DNA from: Clytia hemisphaerica
Lineage: Eukaryota > Cnidaria > Hydrozoa > Leptothecata > Clytiidae
Length of the DNA: 64,000 bases
Assembly (NCBI GenBank): GCA_902728285.1
Contig: CACVBU010000570.1
Location: 806,001 to 870,000 of the forward strand
Direction of reading: 5' to 3'
Every line of letters begins with the position of its first letter. The first letter of the stretch is position 1. Below, piece after piece: positions 9,801 to 19,985 of this stretch. The translations under genes were made by a program, and so were the position numbers. The notes beneath the pieces are model-generated. The model was given only the letters and a program-made list of their open reading frames with translations, did not search any database and was not told the DNA's origin.

Positions 9801-12110
9801 GTTCTTAAAATTATCGTATCTGTCCATCTGTCTTTCAACGTAGTAGATATTTCTCTCACGGCAACAATCTCCTGGCCTATTTTCCAATGGTGATTTAAGG
9901 CTACCAATAGTGTCTGATACAGGAGTATGGAAGGGGGTAGAAGGTGTATACTATGCTAGCACGACAACACCAGTCATCAAAATTACACTGCAAGGTAAGC
10001 GAAATATGTAATGAGTTTTCAGTGAAGTTAGAAAAAAGGCGTACATGATGGATGTTGTTAATTGAAATCGCTTTAGAATAATACTTCTACTTTTCACACA
10101 CCCTTCTAATCTACTTATCGCTTAAAGGTGGCTCTTTGATGTGCAATTTCTCTATCAAATGCAATGCTACCGTGAGAAAAAAATCCAAAAAGACTTACAA
10201 CCTTCTAATTGAATTTGTTTCAATGAAATAAGGAGACTAGAGCTCAGTTACTTTATCTCAAGTTTTTGTATTAATTCAATACGGTATAATTTCCAAAACA
10301 GCTTTATAAATCTGTCAAGTTTAATGCAAAAATAGTCATAGGTGGAAAGAATTAAGATAAAGATGTAATATATACCATCGGACAGAAGGTATATGAGTAA
10401 TTTTCATCTACATTTTTTCTCTTCTATTTTTTAACTCGGGCTACTTTATTGGTAAATGACCATCTCTGTTTCATTTCAGGACCTTTAAACTATCCGATAT
10501 GAAAATTTGAACCAGTCCTTTAACCCTTTAAGTGCCACGGTCATTTTTTCTTAAGTTTTTTTAAAGAAAATCGCTAGTTCAAACTTTAAAGGCTTATATC
10601 TCCGGATGTAGAAGAAGTTAGAAGCTCGTTTATAGTCCGTTGGATAGCTTAGAGTCTCCTCTTTCTTTTAGGCACCTTCGGCGCCGCCTGATTTAGGAAG
10701 GGCGGGGTGGGCAGCGGCTAAGGGGGACCTGCCTGAATGATAGAAAGTTGCCCAGTGGTATAACTTCAAAGTAATTCGCTGGAAGACAGAATCAAGTAAA
10801 TCAGGGCCAAATTTGGAGGTTCTTGGCTCAATCGTTGACCAAAAATGGTCAAAAAACGGTTAAAATCTTAAAAAAGTGGATTGTTTTCAAATTTTTGCAT
10901 TTTTTTGGACTTTTTAGCTTAAAATTTCGCTGAAAAGACTCACTTTTTTTTGTTGCTTGACCATGAAGCCCAATCCAATTCCTACGAGTTAGACCAAAAA
11001 TGACGAATTCTAACTCAAACTGGGCATTACATAGGGGCTTCACCCTCCTACATAGCTCCTGTCTGATATATACGACATTGGCACTTAAAGGGTTAATAAA
11101 AGTGTGAAGTATCTTACCAAGTACTTTAGGTGAGAGATCGAGAAAACGAACCAAACGGAACAAGTCGTTGAAAAAACTCATCCGACCAACTTCATCAGCA
11201 CCGATCCATGTAACAATCGCATGAAATATATCAATCTCTGACGTCACTGAGATGACGTCACTTTGTAATAAAGTTTTGATTTGATCAAAAGGTATACTAA
11301 TGAAGTCTTCACTTTGGATGACCTGTCGAAAATGTTTTTTACTAAACTCAATGGCTGAATCTTTCAAATCATGACATGTGTGTAGATCCGCAAAACTTGC
11401 AATTGTTAAACAATTACTAGGTTCTAATTTGCCTTCTAGAAATTTTGAACAGCATTTTTTGATGCCATCGAATTGTAACATATTTGCTGCTGATAACAAC
11501 TCGAACACATTGGATGAGTGAATCTTGATAACAGAAGTATAGCAAAAGTCGACCAGCGATTTCAAAACGTTGAAATCTATTTCTTTGATGACGACATCAT
11601 TTTGGGACGATTCCATCAGGTTGCTAAGAAACATACCTAAAAAGTAGAATGGGAAAAAGTAAGGAAAAACTCAACCAATTTATTTATTTCGTTTAACAAA
11701 TAAGACGTTTATGTTCTTTTTTAGATGTTTCTCACTCTCTAAAGCCTTGACAGCTCGGTAGAGAAAGTACAAACTCTGTTCATGTCAGGTCAAAGAGTTC
11801 CACGAAGAGCAGTTTGCTTATTATTTGTTTCTTCTTATAGAATGATATTCTTACCTTCAAAGTAAAGACTGTTGGAAGCCAAAACGATTTTGTGCGCTGG
11901 AATCGTTTCATCATTCACTCTCAAAGTGATATCACAAAGTTCACAACGTGTGTACAGGTCGTAAAGTTTTTGAAAGAAATGACTGGAATGATCAGGGTCT
12001 GTGTACACTAGGAAATCATCTAGTTCTTTTTGGTCTTCTGTGTTGATTGGGGACATTTCTTCGTCCGTAGAGTCCTCAACTATTTGCAACATGACGGCCT
12101 TCCTTTTCAT
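6837..12110 (-). CDS. BTB-BACK-Kelch (KLHL family) protein, 6 exons
   Basis: Exons are 12110-11855, 11636-11118, 9667-9492, 8560-8437, 7930-7735 and 7326-6837. Splice phases close throughout, giving 586 residues. The order is an acidic leader, a BTB domain (CELCDITLRVNDETIPAHKI, then SLYFEGMFLSNL across the first junction), a BACK domain (PSNCLTIASFADLHTC, then FLDLSPKVLVDIIEPHQYVQ across the second junction), and six Kelch blades with the double-glycine motif (YLIGGE, VAGGYD, VAGGSD, YAMGGEN, YSVGGSD, YALGGA). KLHL proteins of this shape usually recruit substrates to Cullin-3 ubiquitin ligase through BTB-BACK and bind the substrate with the Kelch propeller. The sequence is about as close to KLHL8 as to any member I can recall (TIECY at the first blade), but the ortholog is not certain. 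The start is the first in-frame ATG; a noncoding 5' exon may lie upstream. Introns 2, 3 and 5 carry MITEs. Confidence 0.88.
7544..7667. mobile_element. MITE, 124 bp, GATTAG target-site duplication
   Basis: The terminal inverted repeats are CAGGCTCGGATACAG at the left and CTGTATCCGACCCTG at the right (14 of 15 matching). An inner block pairs as GGAGGCTAT with ATAGCC. It is flanked by a perfect 6-bp direct repeat GATTAG at 7538-7543 and 7668-7673. It sits in the last intron of the Kelch gene. It has no coding capacity; the superfamily is undetermined. Confidence 0.75.
7950..8130. mobile_element. Tigger/pogo-like MITE remnant
   Basis: The stretch near 7953-7990 reads CAGTCAACTAACTCTCTAAT followed by TCGAACCTCTATAATTCGAA, and near 8100 GAATTACAGAGAGGTAGTTG. 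CAGT-CAACTCTCTAATTCGAACC is the usual terminal sequence of pogo/Tigger-type MITEs. The right end is degenerate. It lies in the intron between Kelch exons 4 and 5. Confidence 0.45.
8924..9229. mobile_element. MITE, 306 bp, TTCAAT target-site duplication
   Basis: The ends are ACACCCCCTTCTCACAG at the left and the exact complement CTGTGAGAAGGGGGTGT at the right: a perfect 17-bp terminal inverted repeat. It is flanked by a perfect TTCAAT duplication at 8918-8923 and 9230-9235. The interior contains several degenerate copies of a GTGGGGAT/CCAGTGGGGA motif. It sits in Kelch intron 3. The perfect TIR and TSD suggest a fairly recent insertion. Confidence 0.85.
10524..11092. mobile_element. piggyBac-type MITE, 569 bp, TTAA target site
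   Basis: The ends are CCCTTTAAGTGCCA at the left and TGGCACTTAAAGGG at the right, a perfect 14-bp inverted repeat starting with CCC. They are flanked on both sides by TTAA (10520-10523 and 11093-11096). TTAA target sites and CCC-starting termini are characteristic of the piggyBac superfamily. No transposase frame is present, so it is non-autonomous. Its right end lies only about 22 bp from the donor of Kelch exon 2 (exon end 11118), close to the splice site. Confidence 0.85.
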
Positions 12111-13189
12111 ATACCCTTTAGATGAAAACAATTCACAATCCTTTCAAAAATAGAAATTAAACCTTACAAAAATATTAAAAATTCAAATCACTTGATTTAT
12201 TAAATTCGATTGGCGAAGGAAAAATAGGATTTCTTTGATGGAACCACAGGGAAATCAAATAAAAGTGAAATCATCAATAATAGAATATAACCAACTTCAT
12301 GAAAATCCTTCCTTTCATCTCATTATACAATAACAAACTTTTAAAATTTCTCAAGAAAATTCAATACAGTAAAGCTTAACGAGTTGCCCTCCTCTTCGTA
12401 GTAGTTTATGACCATGTAATCAAGAGAGGCATCAGTTGTTTCTACAGTACTCAATTTTCCTAATCGGTAAATGCTATTTATTGATACGTCAAGTTTCCTT
12501 TTCCTCAATCCTGGCTTTTATAAGAAATTTAGCTAAGTTCTAAGAAAGAGAAACTTCTAAACACGAAAAAACACGTCTTGGAAAATTGAAATTTTCAAGG
12601 TTTGTTGATTTAAGAAACTTGAATATTAGATTTCTATTATAGGAGGGTCACTTTCTCAAAAATTACGCCTCATCTAAAATTTCTCTACCACTAGACAACG
12701 TTTCTATCAATCTCGAAAGTTCTTAAGAAAAAAAATTACAAATGATAGATTGGAAGTATTAATTGGTCGTCTTAATCAAACGTTCAATTGAAGTGGAATG
12801 TCATCAAAACAAAATGATTTCCGACCATACAAGTACCTTGATTCTAACCTTTTCCTGAAATTATCAAAATGATTATTTCATGGCTTTCCTTATTTTGGTA
12901 TAACGAGTCAAAATATGGAATGTGAACTGAATTTGGATTCATGAAAACCAAGGAAAAGCATTAAAGTAGGATTGTCTCTGAATGACTATTCTTTTCAATA
13001 GAAATCATACATACTTAACGATATGAAATATTCAAATACACATTCTTGCTCCAGTCAATACAATTTCCTTCAAGAGGATGACAAGTTAACCAAAAATATT
13101 CTTAAGCTCATCAAGAAGAATCTGAACAAATTAAACATAACTGGAAACTGGGGACAACATAAATTCGAGAGATACATTAGGCTGCTGGC
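12111..13189. other. AT-rich region upstream of the Kelch gene
   Basis: I see no exon here. The stretch is very AT-rich with many runs of A and T. It should hold the promoter and possibly a 5' noncoding exon of the Kelch gene, whose first coding exon starts at 12110. A minus-strand open frame at 14683-15015, farther upstream, has no recognisable domain. Confidence 0.35.
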
Positions 13190-13193
13190 TCAT

Positions 13194-14120
13194 CCGGGGG
13201 GGGGGGGGGGCAGTCAGGCAAATTGACCGACGGGTATGTGCGGCGGTTAAGGGTATGTTTTTCAAAATATCAGAAATGCACTGTAAGGGTGGACTTTTGA
13301 TAAGTGCACTGTAAGGGTGGACTTTTGATAAGTGCACTGTAAGGGTAAAATTTCAGCAAATCTGGGGAAAATTGCAAATTTTTGCTCGAAAATGTTGATT
13401 TTTTTTGCTCTAACATGGGGGGGGGGTCCATGTACAAAAAAGCGGCATGTATCATGGGGTGGGTGGGTGTTTTCAAAAAAGATTTGCTGTTTAGTACTTG
13501 TGTACTATACATGGGGATGTCAGGGTCAAATTTCTGATTTGCTGTTTAGTATACGTGTACTATACAGGGGGTGTCAGGGTCAAATTTCGGATTTTCTGCT
13601 TAGTATTTGTGTACTAAAAAGCCAAATTGTGATTTATTTTAGATTTTTGTCGAAAATTTTTTTAAATTCTCAATTGTTTTTGTCAATTTTCGAGAAAATT
13701 TTTTGAAATTTTTTTTATGGGAAGAATGAAAAACTTGCCCCAAAGTTTCAAGTTTTTTGGCTTAAAATTTTTATTTTATGAAGGGGTGTAGGGGTATATT
13801 TGGTAGTTTTCTGGATAGTACTGGATGGTATATTGTAAAATATAGGGGGTGTTGGGGTGTTTTTGGGAGTTTGCTATTTTGTACATTTTGTACTATAGGA
13901 GTGGGTGGGTGTTTAAAATCGAAATTTGCTACAAAGTACTGATACATGCCGCTGTTTTGTACATGGACCCACCCTGGCTCTAAAAGAGTTTAAAATTTGA
14001 AAAAATGCACTGTAAGGGTATGAATTTCACCGATTTTTTTCTGCACTGTAAGGGTGCAATTCTAAAAGCCATTTTTTTCGCCGCACATACCGTCAGTTGG
14101 TAAACCCACTGCCCCCCGGG
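13194..14120. mobile_element. G-run-headed MITE (family A), interrupted by a second element
   Basis: The left end reads GGGGCAGTCAGGCAAATTGA then CCGACGGGTATGTGCGGCG. The right end, read on the minus strand, is GGGGCAGTGGGTTTACCAAC then TGACGGTATGTGCGGCG. The arms are therefore an imperfect inverted repeat of about 45 bp headed by a G-run. The interior repeats CACTGTAAGGGTGGACTTTT. A second copy in inverse orientation lies at 34960-35282. The copy here is split by another element at 13414-13977. A flanking duplication (CTGGCTCATCC against CTGGCATCC) is only approximate. Confidence 0.75.
13414..13977. mobile_element. G-run-headed MITE (family B) nested inside family A, CTCTAA duplication
   Basis: The left end is CATGGGGGGGGGGTCCATGT followed by ACAAAAAAGCGGCATGTATC. 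The right end, on the minus strand, is CCAGGGTGGGTCCATGTACA followed by AAACAGCGGCATGTATC. It is flanked by CTCTAA at 13408-13413 and 13978-13983. The homologous family-A copy at 35102-35107 carries a single, uninterrupted CTCTAA (read on the minus strand), which is the empty site. The interior has tandem CAGGGTCAAATTTC-like and TAGTAC..TGTACTA blocks. Confidence 0.8.
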
Positions 14121-16931
14121 GCTGGCATCCACTAACGGATTCGTGCTCCTTATAGATATACTACCTGGGGTTTTGTAGAGGTCTGCGATTCAGACTAGAG
14201 ATACATGGGTTGTGATAGATCAAGTCACAAAGGTTTAGATCAAGTCACAAAGGTTTAGATGAGTCCCCCTTCTATGTGCTTCAATGACAGACAGTAACAA
14301 TCGCATTTGAAGTTATTCTTACCAAGATGAGAGTGGAAGATTTCTCCAACATTCATAATCTAATTTACTCAAACTAGTCCATTCATGATCTAGTGAAGAA
14401 GAAAAACAAAGTATATAGTGAAGCATTTGGAACATATTTTTAATATCTCTGGTATCTTCATTTATACGAAGTGCTAAAACAGCTTTTATGAGTCAATAAA
14501 AGACGTATAGAAAATTCTGTTTTTGATAGCAAAGTGTTAATTTTCTATCACCGGTACTATTTTAGTAAATTCTGTCTGTATGTTACCTCACCACTCCTCT
14601 CTGTTGTACAAAATCAGCTTGGTTTAGAGCACAAGCCAAGACACACTACAACCTGAAAGCAACATTCTATCTGTATGTATCCTCACCACTCCTCTGTGTA
14701 GTACAAAATCTGTTTAGTTTTACAGCACAAGTCAAAACACACTTCAACCTGAAAGCAATATGATATATGGTTAAAATCAGTGTTAAAATAACAACACTTC
14801 ACAAATAATCGGCGAATCAAGGACACAGAAATAGGATGTCCGAAATGAAGAAAAATGAAGTGAACAAAAACATACATAAAAAGTGCTTTTCTCATAGAGG
14901 TTTGAGGTAACCGAGAAAATGTCTTACCAACATCTCTTATCAATAAAGCTGAAAATTGAAACAATTTCAATACCAATTGGTTATTACAATGAGCAAACGA
15001 AATAAATGCCGTCATTCGGTTGCATACAGTATCAGAACTCCAGCTTAAATTTCGATAAGATTTCAGAATTATTTGATACGGTCAAAATTTGAGTTCAATA
15101 TTTTTTTATGTTGTGTGGAAACAAAAACTGTTTTTGTGAATTCGTGCTTGTTGAAGAGATACTCGCGAGTGGAATGTGGCAATGTAAAATTAAAACAATA
15201 GAGATGGAATGGAATTTTTGTCTTGTCATTTGTTATTTTAATTTCCTATTTTTATGGACTAATTATTCTTTTTGATAATATTCAACTCTTAAATATCTTT
15301 TCAACGAGCACTAACTCAGGATCTTATTGGATTTCTGATTGTATCTAATTGTAAGTTTTATCTCCATCGGTCGATGAATATAAGGTAAAGCATCATTGCG
15401 TATAGTAATCGACTAAACATAATTTTTGAATTTTTATTAGTTAGTTACAAAAAACAACTATATAAATCGGGTATAAAATTGGGAACTGGAAGGTAATGGA
15501 AAGGAATGTCACTAAAACGATATGTTTATGGTCAAAACCAGTGTTAACTTTAGAGAGAAGTTCATTACATTTCGTCTGTATAAATTCATTACACCTGTAG
15601 GTATATTATTATCAAGAGGCCTTAAGAGGGAGAAGGTATATCGAAATATTCAGCAAAATTCAACACTGGTATTAAAAACCCCTATTCATTCAGACAAAAT
15701 ATTGAGCAGGTTCTGTACCTCTTTGAAAATCAGAAAGCTTCGTGTACCTCCCTTACCAAACAGTTCCTGACTTGTTGCAAAGATAAAAGAATGACACCGC
15801 CAGAGAAAAAAAACGTTCCACTTTAAAAACTTGGTCATAGAATAAAAAACATTGCCTCAACATTTTATTAGACTCGTATTATTCAAAGCAAAATTATATT
15901 TTTTCGTAAAAAAGTCAATATTTAGAAATTCAATGTCTACATGTTCAGGCAAACATTAAAGAAGCTGCAAATTGAAATCCAATTTGTTGATGGAACTCTG
16001 TACAAAACATTGAAACTTTGTCATTCCTCGGTGTCTCCTCCATCTGTGCAATAAGTCATTCATTCATATCATTTTTACACCCAACAAAAATCATAAATAC
16101 TAATATCAACGACATAATATGTCACGAAAAAAAATAATATTGAATTTATATCTACAAAAAATAATTTTAATTCAAGCATTTGAAATACACATTTACATAG
16201 AGTTCAAATTCAAGTTTCTTTTTACATCAAGATATATATCCAAAGCAAAAGTCATAAAAAAATCTTTGATAGGTATCGTCACTCATTCATGGGAGGGGAG
16301 GGGTTCGTTAGCTGTGGGGCAAGGTCGATTTCTGATTGGTTGTTGGGTAAAGGTTGTCAGAAAGGAGGGATGGTAAAGGGGATTCCCAAGATAATCGAAA
16401 TTTCCAAAGTGTTAAATCGTCTTCAGAAGTCGTCGAAGAGTCGGAAGAAAGATTTCCCCACCACTGTCAAACTGCTTTTATAAGTATTAGTTTTGAAAAT
16501 AAAGTATAAAAATATAACTTAGTTCGATACTTTCTAGTCTATATATAAAAAACCAAGGGCAAAAAATACACTAAATTGCAGTCTAGAGATGTCAGACAAA
16601 AGAAGATTTCATCTCTCTTCAAAAATCAACATACAAGCATGAAAACAACGATTGTATTTTAACTTTGACTTGAGGGGTCTGCGAGGATGAAATCTTCCTT
16701 AATCGTAAAATTTAAAAAGAAAGCTAATGGTCGTGCACATATTCCAGTCAAGAACAAGAGGTCAAAATGTATATCACGTCGAACACTTCGATCACCTAGC
16801 ATCACTATTATCCCGGTACTTTTCAAATGAATGATTGTCATCCTATTTTTCAAAAAACACCAACACATCTCATTCATCCAGGGGACAGGACAACGGAATA
16901 TCTCTGGCAATACAACATCAAAACAAACACT
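14121..16931. other. Intergenic region, no gene seen
   Basis: This separates the Kelch 5' side from the most distal DCLK exon. A 20-bp direct duplication (AGATCAAGTCACAAAGGTTT) occurs in tandem near 14218-14257. Near 14580-14760 a related segment of about 110 bp is present twice (ACCTCACCACTCCTCT-CTGTTGTACAAAATC and CCTCACCACTCCTCTGTGTAGTACAAAATC). Several open frames (14683-15015 minus, 15522-15770 plus, 16119-16483 plus) have no recognised domain and are probably chance. Confidence 0.35.
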
Positions 16932-17261
16932 TCAACGGAAATTGGCGAATTCATCTGGTGGTTCGTTCAAGGCGTAAGGAAAAGACATCGGTCTTGGTCT
17001 CCTTAATAAGTTCGAGAATTCCATATCATTTAAATGGTCCTCTTTATCAGAAGAAGGTCTTTCATTCTCGGTGATGTGTTCTTCGTCCTCATCTTCACCG
17101 TCAGAGTAATAAAATTGTTTTTGTGAACTTGAAGAGCTCGTTGAACGAACACGCCTGACTGTCTTTTTGGTATTGGGCGTGGCAGATACGAAACCATATT
17201 TGGTACTTGGTGACGTTGGACAATTGTTGTTGGTGATGTATGATTCGTTCTTCTTCAAATC
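16932..17261 (-). CDS. Putative alternative 3' coding exon, probably of DCLK
   Basis: A good acceptor (CACTCACATTTAG, ending at 17262) opens a 110-codon frame that ends at TGA 16934-16932. The residues are low-complexity and basic-serine rich, then strongly acidic (SDGEDEDEEH), then a proline-rich end (RRPRPMSFPY). The acceptor is phase 0. The donor of DCLK exon 11 at 22142 is also phase 0, so this exon could replace the long basic tail (22027-19986) with a short acidic tail. No transcript evidence is available; it could instead belong to an unrelated small gene. No catalytic or folded domain was seen. Confidence 0.45.
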   Translation of the reverse strand, partial: DLKKNESYITNNNCPTSPSTKYGFVSATPNTKKTVRRVRSTSSSSSQKQFYYSDGEDEDEEHITENERPSSDKEDHLNDMEFSNLLRRPRPMSFPYALNEPPDEFANFR

Positions 17262-19985
17262 CTAAATGTGAGTGAAAAAAGAAGAATTTCAAGCTTCTAT
17301 AGAGAGGCTGGATAAAAAAAACTCCTTTTTGGGGAAAAATTGTTTTGATCTAACAAAAGTAGGTTGAGAATATAAACAGCTATTCTTTCAACACTTGGTA
17401 GGAACTTCAAATATTAAGATCATTTTAAAAAGGTGCGCCCTTGTCCGCTTATTGGAAAACAGGTTTCCCCAAAAAATTATTAATGCATGTTAATGGTCAA
17501 ACTTGAGAGTATCAAATAATAGGAATTAAATTAATAATAAAATCAATGAAAATAATGTTAAGATAAAAATTAGTTTACAAATTTCATATCGTCCGGAAAA
17601 TGTGACCGAAATTAGAACTATTAGAATGTATGAAAAGAGATGATCAATGCAGACAAAAAAACAAAAATCTTGGAAAAGGTATTCATAAGCCCCCCCCCCT
17701 GTTTTTGATCTAGACTGCTTTTCGGAGAAAAATAAAAATTGACAATGAATGTGTGCCTTTATAAAAGGTCTGAGATTTTTAAACCGTGAACAGTGTGTGT
17801 TGTGATTTCGAGGTCAACTGCTAAAAGCTTGTCACTTAAGTTTTATTTTAATGCAGATTTAGCAGGAGTACAACACAGCCTCTAACATAGAGTGTGATAA
17901 AATCATTAGGATTGACGGGAAGAATATTTCAACCATACATGTGTACGACGTACAACTTCGCTCTATGATTTTTCTCTGATGCCAGGTAGCCAATGAGGTC
18001 CATATCCTTCCTTGGATATGGGAAAGGAAGGTTAATTATAGCAAAATAGAACTGCTTATAGTTATACGCTCCTCCCCTAGGCTTACTTTAACTAAATCCA
18101 GCCATGTAGGTCTGAAGAAAGACGTTTTTATCCTTTTTATCTTTGAGGAACCGATAAAACTCAGGTAAAAGGGTATCGCGAAAATCGTTTTAGTAAACTA
18201 TGAAATACATTTTCAAATATCGGAAGAAAGATTTGAAAATCTTACTCAAAAAGTTTTTTATTAAAACAACTGAATTTTTGAAAAAATTTGAAAAAAATCA
18301 AATATTTTTAACAAAATTTGTTTCCATGGTTACGGATATTTAAGTTCTCATTTGCTGAATATCCAAGATATAGTTCTTTTAACCTAGCGAGGCATGGCCG
18401 GTTTTGAGGCTAAAGAGATATAACATAAAATTTCGATAGAAAGTATATAGTTCTTTAACCCTTAGACGGCGAAAGTCGTATATATACGTTTTGAAAAGGT
18501 CATTTTACCGATACACAGTCTTTTGGTCATAACTCCTGACCACCTGAGATTCAGAAAAATAAAATCAGCTATTTTTTGTAGCTGAGAGCAGGAGCTTTCC
18601 AACGATACCAAAGTTGATACCTGAATCATTTGTCCTGGTCAAGAAATGGCCTTTAAAAGAATAAATTTCCAAAAAAAAATTATGAATTTTCTGGCCTTTT
18701 TCAAAAAAGTTAGCGTTGAAAGGTTAAGGTAAAAATATTGGAAATGTACAGTATAAAACAATGAGTCGGGTGATCCATCATTAATCATGTTTTAATCAAT
18801 TAAGCTGTTGTAAATTCACTCTTCATTTTGTATATTAGTGTGATATTTAGTTTGATTGATGAGAAGCAAATTACGTAGCTATTTACGATACAAATATTTG
18901 TTTTGAATATTTTTGAGTGGCATTTATATGACGACTTAATTGACATCATCCGGTGTAAATGCATTGAGATTTGTGATTTCTGAAAACATCTCAAAGGCAA
19001 TAATATTGGTCGGGTATCAGTGTTTCGTAAATATTGTGGGTGTTGAAATTAGCGAAAAAGGGGGTTAGGTCTAGTAAATATTTTATGACATCGATAACAA
19101 TGCGAAAAGGCCTATGAAACTCAAGCAACAGAAAAAATCAAGGTCAAGCGGTGAAAAAATACGATGAATGGTCAATCGACTGTTCAGTAATATTCTCATC
19201 TTGAAGGCGGCGTATTTTTTGACTTTTTCTTTTCACAGTGGGATTTTTATAAAGGGTGAAATTTTCTATAATATGGTGGTATTATGAAAATATCTGAGTG
19301 TGATCTTCCTCGCTGAATGATATATTATGATTTGACGGGTTAGTTATGCGAGAACAATGTTTTTCATACGTCATTTTGCGGTAAGACTTTGATTGAAACC
19401 GCATTAACAACTCGTCATAGAAACGGTATCAGAAAAAATGGTTTCATGAGAGATAACGATCAATGTTTACGTCTGAGAAAAGACAGCTGTATTCTTTCAT
19501 GTGTGATCATTTTGCCGAAATTTCTTTTTTCATTTCAAATATTTTTTCATTATGAGAAAATTTAATATCTTGTAGAATTCAGTAATCGCTGAAAACGAGT
19601 CTTTCAATAAAAAACATCCTCGATATCCAAAATTGGTCATGTTTTACAGAAAACAAGAGGAAAACTCATTTTGATCAAAATCTATCCCATATTTTTTTCT
19701 TCCAATAAAATGAAAAAAAGGTGCAAATGATGCAGAGGGAAGATAAAAGAGAAAAATCCATCTTGCTGAAGTGAGAAAATGAAATGAAAAATTGAAAAAG
19801 ATAAGATTTGAAAAATAGGAAAAACTCCAAAATAAGACGGAAAAATGGGTTGGGTTCGACTGTCTGTCTGAAGGGAATGATGAAAATAAAGATTTGAATT
19901 TTTGTTACAAATGTTAGTCAACTACCATATAAAAATATATTCTAACTTCATTTACAATAATACGCTTTCATTTTTCGGACGAAAT
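17262..19985. other. DCLK 3' flank with a possible TTAA element
   Basis: Non-coding, AT-rich. From 18459 a TTAACCCTTAGACGGCG end faces a degenerate TTAACCTTTCAACGCT (minus strand) near 18727. This would be a decayed piggyBac-type element of about 270 bp, but the match is weak. The rest shows only AT-rich sequence and chance frames (18800-19000 and 19682-19921, minus strand). Confidence 0.35.

Noticed and set aside
14683..15015. 110-codon minus-strand frame that looks hydrophobic
   Set aside because: No domain recognised; overlaps a duplicated segment (CTCACCACTCCTCT); no matching splice phase to the Kelch gene.
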